Below are positions 59,039-64,000 of a stretch of 64,000 nt of DNA, piece after piece (within the stretch, counting starts at the first letter, position 1; each line of letters opens with the position of its first letter). The position numbers were made by a program, and so were the translations under genes. Below the pieces are notes generated by a model that did not search any database, had not been told where the DNA came from, and saw nothing but the letters and a program-made list of their open reading frames with translations. The DNA lies in contig NZ_JBJKOP010000035.1 of assembly GCF_046707225.1 (NCBI RefSeq), forward strand, positions 62,001 to 126,000, in the 5' to 3' direction. The DNA comes from Caproicibacter sp046707225. Its GTDB lineage: Bacteria; Bacillota; Clostridia; Oscillospirales; Acutalibacteraceae.

Positions 59039-59374
59039 ATGGAAGCAAGGGCTTATCTGAAATATGCCCGCATCTCTCCCCGCAAGGTTCAGATTGTTCT
59101 GGATCTGATCCGCAACAAACCGGTCGACGTTGCGATGGCTATCCTGAAGCATACGCCGAAGGCCGCGAGCGAGAGTCTTGAAAAACTGCTGAAATCGGCC
59201 ATGGCCAACGCCGAGAACAATCACAATATGGATGTTTCCAAACTGTATGTTTCTCAGTGCTTTGTCTCCCCTGGTCCGATCCTCAAACGCATCCGTCCAA
59301 GAGCGCAGGGGCGTGCGTTCCAGATTTTAAAGAGGACTTCGCACGTGACCATGGTGCTCAAAGAACAGGAATAA
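59039..59374 (+). CDS. rplV: 50S ribosomal protein L22
   Basis: 111 residues beginning MEARAYLKYARISPRKVQIV, with the tunnel-lining beta-hairpin near ILKRIRPRAQGRAFQILKR. ATG 59039 is preferred to GTG 59030 (AAAGGAGTG upstream). Confidence 0.97.
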   Translation: MEARAYLKYARISPRKVQIVLDLIRNKPVDVAMAILKHTPKAASESLEKLLKSAMANAENNHNMDVSKLYVSQCFVSPGPILKRIRPRAQGRAFQILKRTSHVTMVLKEQE

Positions 59375-59393
59375 GCTGAGGAGGAGGTAAATT

Positions 59394-60059
59394 ATGGGCC
59401 AGAAAGTCAATCCGCACGGGTTCCGTGTGGGCATTATTAAGGACTGGGATTCCCGCTGGTTTGCGAAGGACAATGCCTTCGGCGACACGCTTGTCGAAGA
59501 CTACAAGCTGCGCAGGCAGCTGTTAAAGCAGCTGAAACCGGCAGGCGTACCGAAAATAGAGATTGAACGCGACGCCTCCAAGGTACGCCTTCACATTCAT
59601 TGCGCAAAGCCGGGTATTGTCATCGGCAAGGGCGGCAGTGAAATTGATAAACTTCGGCTGCAGTGCGAAAAGGCGCTGGGCAAACCCGTTACGATCAATA
59701 TCGTTGAGGTGAAAAGCCCTGACCTGAACGCGCAGTTGGTTGCCGAGAATATCGCGCAGCAGCTTGAAAAGAGAATGTCTTTCCGCCGCGTACTCAAACA
59801 GAGTATCGGCCGCGCCATGAAGATGGGCGCCAAGGGAATTAAAACGCAGGTCTCCGGCCGCCTGGGCGGCGCGGAAATCGCGAGAAGAGAACAGTATCAT
59901 GACGGCACGATTCCTCTTCAGACCATTCGTGCCGATATCGATTACGGCTTTGCCGAGGCCGCCACGACTTACGGGCGGATCGGAGTGAAAGTCTGGATCT
60001 ACAGGGGCGAGGTGCTGCAGGACAGCCGCAAGCCCCGCAGGGAAGGGGGCAGCAAATAA
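59394..60059 (+). CDS. rpsC: 30S ribosomal protein S3
   Basis: 221 residues beginning MGQKVNPHGFRVGI; the KH domain has GIVIGKGGSEIDKLR. It helps form the mRNA entry channel. GAGGAGG precedes the ATG. The stop overlaps the rplP start. Confidence 0.98.
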   Translation: MGQKVNPHGFRVGIIKDWDSRWFAKDNAFGDTLVEDYKLRRQLLKQLKPAGVPKIEIERDASKVRLHIHCAKPGIVIGKGGSEIDKLRLQCEKALGKPVTINIVEVKSPDLNAQLVAENIAQQLEKRMSFRRVLKQSIGRAMKMGAKGIKTQVSGRLGGAEIARREQYHDGTIPLQTIRADIDYGFAEAATTYGRIGVKVWIYRGEVLQDSRKPRREGGSK

Positions 60060-60487
60060 TGCTGATGCCAAAGCGCGTGAAATACCGCAAAGTACAGCGC
60101 GGCCGCATGACCGGGAAATGTACCCGCGGCAATCAGATTGCTTACGGTCAGTATGGCCTTCAGGCGTTGGAACCGGCATGGATTACCGCCAACCAGATCG
60201 AGGCGGCCCGTGTTGCCATGACCCGTTACACCAAAAGATTCGGGCAGGTCTGGATTAAAATTTTCCCGGATAAACCGGTGACCAAAAAACCTGCCGAAGT
60301 CCGCATGGGTTCCGGTAAAGGTGCCCCCGAGTACTGGGTGGCAGTTGTAAAGCCGGGCAGGATTATGTTTGAAATGGGCGGCGTTTCTGAAGAGACCGCA
60401 AAGGAAGCTCTTCGTCTTGCGTCCAACAAACTGCCGATCCGGTGCAAATTTGTTGCCAAGGAAGAAACGGATGGTGAGCAGTCATGA
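60059..60487 (+). CDS. rplP: 50S ribosomal protein L16
   Basis: 142 residues, MLMPKRVKYRKVQRGRMTG at the start and RMGSGKGAPEYWVAVVKPGR in the middle. ATG 60059 overlaps the rpsC TAA by one base; ATG 60065 matches the family start equally well. Confidence 0.97.
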   Translation: MLMPKRVKYRKVQRGRMTGKCTRGNQIAYGQYGLQALEPAWITANQIEAARVAMTRYTKRFGQVWIKIFPDKPVTKKPAEVRMGSGKGAPEYWVAVVKPGRIMFEMGGVSEETAKEALRLASNKLPIRCKFVAKEETDGEQS

Positions 60488-60690
60488 AGCCAACGGAAGT
60501 CAGACAATTAAGCGCGGAAGAGCTTGAAAGCAAGCTGAAAGATTTAAAGGCCGAGCTTTTCAACCTCCGTTTCCAGCTTACCATTAATCAGCTCGACAAC
60601 CCGATGCGTATTAAGGCTGTTAAGAAGGACATCGCCCGTATCAAGACCGTTTTGCGCGAAAATGAACTCAAAGACAGCGCCAATGCGTAA
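60484..60690 (+). CDS. rpmC: 50S ribosomal protein L29
   Basis: 68 residues, two helices: EVRQLSAEELESKLKDLKAELFNLRFQL and IKAVKKDIARIKTVLRE. It overlaps the rplP stop by four bases. Confidence 0.97.
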   Translation: MKPTEVRQLSAEELESKLKDLKAELFNLRFQLTINQLDNPMRIKAVKKDIARIKTVLRENELKDSANA

Positions 60691-60708
60691 CGGAAGGGAG
60701 GATTAAGC

Positions 60709-60966
60709 GTGAGCGACAGAAATATCAGAAAAACCGAGGTAGGCAAAGTCGTCAGCAACAAAATGGATAAAACCATCGTTGTTGCGGTGGAAGACAGCGT
60801 GAAGCACCCGCTTTACAAGAAAGTTGTCAAGCGCACCATTCACCTGAAGGCGCATGACGAAAACAACGAATGCACCATCGGCGACCGCGTGCGCGTGATG
60901 GAAACCCGTCCGTTAAGCAAGGACAAAAGATGGCGTCTTGTCAAGATATTGGAGAAGGCCAAGTAA
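60709..60966 (+). CDS. rpsQ: 30S ribosomal protein S17
   Basis: 85 residues, GTG start with GGGAGG upstream; the OB-fold carries VVSNKMDKTIVVAVE and GDRVRVMETRPLSKDKRWRLV. Confidence 0.97.
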   Translation: MSDRNIRKTEVGKVVSNKMDKTIVVAVEDSVKHPLYKKVVKRTIHLKAHDENNECTIGDRVRVMETRPLSKDKRWRLVKILEKAK

Positions 60967-60997
60967 TCTTGGCCCCTAAGCAAAGGAGGAACGCACC

Positions 60998-61366
60998 GTG
61001 ATACAACAACAGACATACCTCAACGTTGCCGACAATACCGGCGCGAAGCAGCTTATGTGCATCCGCGTGCTTGGCGGTACCGGCAGAAGGTACGCTAATA
61101 TCGGCGATGTCGTTGTCGCGTCGGTCAAGAAAGCGGCGCCGGGCGGCACCGTGAAAAAGGGCGACGTGGTCAAGGCGGTGATCGTGCGCACCGCTTCGGG
61201 TGTTCGCCGCGAGGACGGGACCTATATCCGATTCGACGAGAACGCCGCCGTGCTCATCAAGGACGACAAAAATCCAACGGGCACACGTATTTTTGGCCCG
61301 GTGGCCAGGGAATTGCGCGACAGGGACTATTTAAAGATTTTAAGTCTTGCCCCTGAAGTGCTTTAA
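60998..61366 (+). CDS. rplN: 50S ribosomal protein L14
   Basis: 122 residues, GTG start with AAAGGAGG upstream. IQQQTYLNVADNTGAKQLMCIRVLGG and VRREDGTYIRFDENAAVLI are typical. Confidence 0.98.
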   Translation: MIQQQTYLNVADNTGAKQLMCIRVLGGTGRRYANIGDVVVASVKKAAPGGTVKKGDVVKAVIVRTASGVRREDGTYIRFDENAAVLIKDDKNPTGTRIFGPVARELRDRDYLKILSLAPEVL

Positions 61367-61382
61367 TGGGAGGTGCTCGCTG

Positions 61383-61703
61383 ATGATAAAAAAGATTCAT
61401 GTTAAAACCGGTGACACCGTTATTGTTTTAAACGGCAAAGACCGCGGCAAGAAGGGCAAAGTCCTTCAAGTCAGCCCCAAAGAGGGTAAGGTCATTGTAG
61501 AGGGCATTAACATGGTGAGTAAACATGTAAAGCCCCGTAAAATGGGCGAGGAGGGCGGCATCGTGAAAGCCGAGGGCGCCCTGTACGCCTGCAAGGTTCA
61601 GCTTGTCTGCCCCCACTGCGGCAAAACCACCCGTGTCTCTCACAAGCTGTATGAGGACGGCACGAAGGAACGCATTTGCAAAAAATGCGGCGAAGCGCTG
61701 TAA
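61383..61703 (+). CDS. rplX: 50S ribosomal protein L24
   Basis: 106 residues with the KOW motif (KTGDTVIVLNGKDRGKKGKVLQV). A Cys-pair CPHC...CKKC near the C-terminus suggests a zinc ribbon, found in some bacterial L24. ATG 61383 is preferred; a longer in-frame frame would overlap rplN. Confidence 0.96.
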   Translation: MIKKIHVKTGDTVIVLNGKDRGKKGKVLQVSPKEGKVIVEGINMVSKHVKPRKMGEEGGIVKAEGALYACKVQLVCPHCGKTTRVSHKLYEDGTKERICKKCGEAL

Positions 61704-61714
61704 GGAGGATAAAC

Positions 61715-62254
61715 ATGGCAAGGATGAAGGAGATATATCAGAGGGAAATCGCACCGTCGCTGATGAAGAAGTTTTCCTACAAAAGCGTCATGCAGATTCC
61801 CAAACTGGATAAGATCGTGATTAACATTGGCGCCGGCGAAGCCAAGGAAAATTCCAAGGTGATCGACTCCGCAATGAGCGACCTTTCCATTATTACCGGG
61901 CAGAGACCCGTTGTGACCACCGCAAAAAAGTCCGTCGCGAACTTTAAAGTGCGCGCCGGGATGAAAATCGGCGTCAAAGTTACGCTGCGCGGCGACAGAA
62001 TGTATGAATTCGTGGACCGCCTTTTCAACGTGGCGCTTCCGCGCGTCAGGGACTTTCGCGGCATTAACCCGAATTCCTTCGACGGCAGGGGCAACTACAA
62101 CATGGGCGTCAAGGAACAGCTGATTTTTCCGGAAATTGATTACGATAAAATCGACAAGGTCCGCGGAATGGACATCTGCTTTGTGACGACCGCGAAAACC
62201 GACGAGGAATCCAGAGAGCTTTTAACGCTGCTCGGCGCCCCGTTTGCGAAATAA
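61715..62254 (+). CDS. rplE: 50S ribosomal protein L5
   Basis: 179 residues; KLDKIVINIGAGEA, TGQRPVVTTAKKSVANFKVRAGM and RDFRGINPNSFDGRGNYNMG are conserved. It contacts 5S rRNA. AAGGAGG precedes ATG 61715. Confidence 0.98.
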   Translation: MARMKEIYQREIAPSLMKKFSYKSVMQIPKLDKIVINIGAGEAKENSKVIDSAMSDLSIITGQRPVVTTAKKSVANFKVRAGMKIGVKVTLRGDRMYEFVDRLFNVALPRVRDFRGINPNSFDGRGNYNMGVKEQLIFPEIDYDKIDKVRGMDICFVTTAKTDEESRELLTLLGAPFAK

Positions 62255-62266
62255 GGAGGGATTCTT

Positions 62267-62452
62267 GTGGCCAAAACTTCTATGAAGGTCAAACAGAGAA
62301 GGGAACAGAAATTCTCTTCCCGTGAGTACAACCGTTGCAAAATCTGTGGCAGGCCGCACGCCTATCTTCGCAAATTCGGTATCTGCCGCATCTGCTTTAG
62401 GGAGCTTGCCTATAAAGGCGAGATTCCCGGCGTAAAAAAGGCGAGCTGGTAA
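62267..62452 (+). CDS. rpsN: 30S ribosomal protein S14, zinc-binding (type Z)
   Basis: 61 residues, GTG start. The C-x2-C (CKIC) and C-x2-C (CRIC) pairs around GRPHAYLRKFGI bind zinc, the C+ form typical of Gram-positive spc operons. Confidence 0.97.
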   Translation: MAKTSMKVKQRREQKFSSREYNRCKICGRPHAYLRKFGICRICFRELAYKGEIPGVKKASW

Positions 62453-62468
62453 AGAAGGAGGAGACGGC

Positions 62469-62867
62469 ATGCAGATTACAGATACGATTGCCGATTTGCT
62501 TACCCGCATCCGCAATGCGAGTTCCGCGAAGCATGATTCCGTGGAGATCCCCGCTTCCAACATGAAAAAAGCGATTGTGCAGATTCTGGTGGACGAGGGT
62601 TATGTCCGGAACTATACGGTGATAGAGGACGGCAAGCAGGGAATCATCAAAGTGAACCTGAAATATGGCGAGGGGAAGACCACCGTCATTAACGGCCTGC
62701 GCAGAGTTTCAAAGCCGGGCCTTCGCATTTATTCCAACGCCGAGGACCTGCCCAAAGTGATGAAGGGCTTGGGCATCGCGATCATCTCGACTTCCAAGGG
62801 AGTCATGACGGACCGTGAAGCCCGCAAGCAGAACATGGGCGGCGAAGTTCTCGCGTTTATTTGGTAA
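62469..62867 (+). CDS. rpsH: 30S ribosomal protein S8
   Basis: 132 residues: DTIADLLTRIRNASSAKHDSVEIPAS at the start and STSKGVMTDREARKQNMGGEVLAFIW at the end. S8 represses the spc operon in Escherichia coli by binding near rplE; I did not see a clear mimic here. Confidence 0.98.
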   Translation: MQITDTIADLLTRIRNASSAKHDSVEIPASNMKKAIVQILVDEGYVRNYTVIEDGKQGIIKVNLKYGEGKTTVINGLRRVSKPGLRIYSNAEDLPKVMKGLGIAIISTSKGVMTDREARKQNMGGEVLAFIW

Positions 62868-62882
62868 CAAGGGGGTGCAGCA

Positions 62883-63431
62883 ATGTCGCGAATTGGAAGA
62901 AAACCCATAAATATTCCCGCCGGCGTCACCGTATCGGTTGACGGCAGCGTTGTATCGGTGAAGGGCCCGAAGGGAACCCTGACGCAGAAGGTTCATCCGA
63001 ATATGAACGTCAGCGTTGAGGAAAACCTGATTCATGTGACCCGTCCCAACGATGAAAAAGAAAACAAATCCCTGCACGGCCTGACCCGTTCGCTCATTCA
63101 CAATATGGTGGTCGGCGTAACGGAAGGCTTTAAGAAGGAACTGGACGTCAACGGCGTTGGTTACCGTGTTCTGAAGCAGGGGAAGAACCTGGTCATGAAC
63201 CTCGGTTATTCCCATCAGGTAACGGTTCCGGAAGTGGACGGCATTACCATTGAATGTCCCACGGCGAACAAGATCGTGATTCTTGGCCCTGATAAGCAGC
63301 AGGTCGGGCAGTTCGCAGCTGAAGTCCGCGAGAAACGTCCGCCGGAGCCGTATAAGGGCAAGGGAATCCGCTATGCGAATGAACATGTCCGCCGCAAGGA
63401 AGGCAAAGCCGGTAAGGGCGCAAAGAAGTAA
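62883..63431 (+). CDS. rplF: 50S ribosomal protein L6
   Basis: 182 residues: MSRIGRKPINIPAGVTVSV, SLHGLTRSLIHNMVVGVTEGF and PEPYKGKGIRYANEHVRRKEGKAGK. AAGGGGG-type site precedes the ATG. Confidence 0.98.
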   Translation: MSRIGRKPINIPAGVTVSVDGSVVSVKGPKGTLTQKVHPNMNVSVEENLIHVTRPNDEKENKSLHGLTRSLIHNMVVGVTEGFKKELDVNGVGYRVLKQGKNLVMNLGYSHQVTVPEVDGITIECPTANKIVILGPDKQQVGQFAAEVREKRPPEPYKGKGIRYANEHVRRKEGKAGKGAKK

Positions 63432-63449
63432 TGAAGGAGTGAATCATAA

Positions 63450-63809
63450 ATGGTGAATAAGGCTGACACCAACAAAGCCAGATTGAACCGCCACCGCAGA
63501 GTGCGCGGCAAGATTTCGGGCACGGCCGAGTGCCCGCGCCTGAATGTATTTCGCTCTACCAACAACATCTACGCCCAGGTGATTGACGATGTAAGGGGAG
63601 TAACGCTTGCATCGGCTTCCTCACTGGACAAGGATTTTAATGGTAACGGCGGAAACAAGGAAGCCGCACGCAAGGTTGGCGAGCTGATTGCAAAACACGC
63701 CGTCGAAAAGGGCATTGAACAGGTCGTTTTTGACCGCGGCGGCTATCTTTACCACGGCCGCGTCAAAGAGCTGGCCGAAGGCGCCCGTGAGGGCGGCCTC
63801 AAGTTCTGA
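63450..63809 (+). CDS. rplR: 50S ribosomal protein L18
   Basis: 119 residues, basic N-terminus NKARLNRHRRVRGKISGTAECPRL, then FRSTNNIYAQVIDDVRG and VVFDRGGYLYHGRVKELAEGAREGGLKF. It binds 5S rRNA. AAGGAG precedes ATG 63450. Confidence 0.98.
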   Translation: MVNKADTNKARLNRHRRVRGKISGTAECPRLNVFRSTNNIYAQVIDDVRGVTLASASSLDKDFNGNGGNKEAARKVGELIAKHAVEKGIEQVVFDRGGYLYHGRVKELAEGAREGGLKF

Positions 63810-63829
63810 CAAAGGAGGAGGAAAAACTT

Positions 63830-64000
63830 TTGGCTAGATTTGACGCATCACAAACGGAAATGAAAGAGCATGTGGTTGCCATCAACCGCGTTTCGAAAAC
63901 CGTAAAGGGCGGCCGTATCTTCAAGTTCGCGGCGCTGGTCGTTGTCGGCGACGGCAACGGAACCGTCGGTTTCGGCATCGGCAAGGCGGGCGAAGTTCCC
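63830..64000 (+). CDS. rpsE: 30S ribosomal protein S5 (3' end missing)
   Basis: The first 57 residues are present and the frame is open to the right edge. TTG start at 63830 with AAAGGAGGAGG upstream. HVVAINRVSKTVKGGRIFKFAALVVVGDGNGTVGFG is the S5 double-stranded-RNA-binding domain. The spc operon clearly continues past the window. Confidence 0.96.
   Translation, partial: MARFDASQTEMKEHVVAINRVSKTVKGGRIFKFAALVVVGDGNGTVGFGIGKAGEVP

Noticed and set aside
1..64000. tRNA or rRNA genes, CRISPR arrays, insertion sequences, prophage or attachment sites
   Set aside because: Looked for cloverleaf, repeat-spacer and transposase signals in intergenic regions and frames; none found. Absence by eye is not proof.

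Overview
The window looks like chromosome of a fairly GC-rich (by eye, mid-50s %) Gram-positive Clostridia, most like the Oscillospiraceae/Ruminococcaceae (Caproiciproducens or Clostridium leptum type). The evidence is strong GGAGG ribosome sites, frequent TTG/GTG starts, near-consensus sigma-A promoters with 17-bp spacers, three T-box leaders, CcpA-type cre sites, a LexA box of Gram-positive type, a zinc-type S14 and lipobox lipoproteins. No phage, IS element, CRISPR array, tRNA or rRNA gene was seen. The genus is an inference.

Layout. 1-9.2 kb: end of a uridine-kinase-like gene, then an alpha-glucan locus: LacI-type regulator, glycogen/maltodextrin phosphorylase, ABC binding lipoprotein, two permeases and 4-alpha-glucanotransferase. 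Its three promoters all carry the palindrome TTTCGAAA, and two also carry cre-like sites. 9.3-12 kb: a PfkB-family kinase and an M14 peptidase with wall-binding domains. 12-17.5 kb: an FG-GAP-like lipoprotein, an OmpR-type response regulator, its histidine kinase, a YqhQ/DUF1385 protein and prmC. 17.5-21.7 kb: recA-recX behind a LexA box, a PPOX-fold protein, rimO, pgsA. 21.7-25.9 kb: a cysteine T-box, cysE, cysS, an NRAMP-related transporter and ybaK. 26-32.7 kb: cstA (minus) and ilvB-ilvA-ridA-VOC-GNAT (plus), divergent, each behind its own T-box, both apparently reading an isoleucine codon. 32.7-40 kb: a PF06541-like membrane protein, a MATE/SpoVB-like flippase, prmA, a lower-GC polytopic membrane protein, a gene-poor stretch and a Cache chemoreceptor. 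40.2-47 kb: a minus-strand aromatic operon (DAHP synthase, tyrA, aroB, aroA, aroC, pheA) preceded by an unannotated 42-residue leader peptide with 10 Phe/Tyr among its first 24 residues and a terminator, a classical attenuator. 47-55.4 kb: a PAS-GGDEF diguanylate cyclase, an AroE-AroK fusion, acpP, the beta and small gamma-like subunits of a sodium-pumping decarboxylase, proS, a two-gene HTH/membrane module with paired operator-like repeats and a DUF3298-type lipoprotein. 55.5-64 kb: the S10-spc ribosomal protein operon from rpsJ to a truncated rpsE.

How the parts connect. Phosphorylase, MalQ and the ABC importer form one maltodextrin/glycogen route with substrate repression and carbon-catabolite control; no ABC ATPase is encoded, so a shared ATPase elsewhere is implied. 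Amino-acid supply is controlled by RNA switches: Cys T-box (cysE-cysS), Ile T-boxes (ilvB operon and cstA) and Phe/Tyr attenuation (aro operon). AroE-AroK supplies two further shikimate steps; 3-dehydroquinate dehydratase is not in the window. YbaK (Cys-tRNA(Pro) clearance) fits with the short ProRS, which appears to lack the bacterial editing insertion.

The observations I would look at first are the aromatic leader peptide, the isoleucine-type T-box in front of cstA, the apparent ATT start of malQ, the NRAMP homologue with altered metal-site motifs, and the structured leaders of acpP and the S10 operon.
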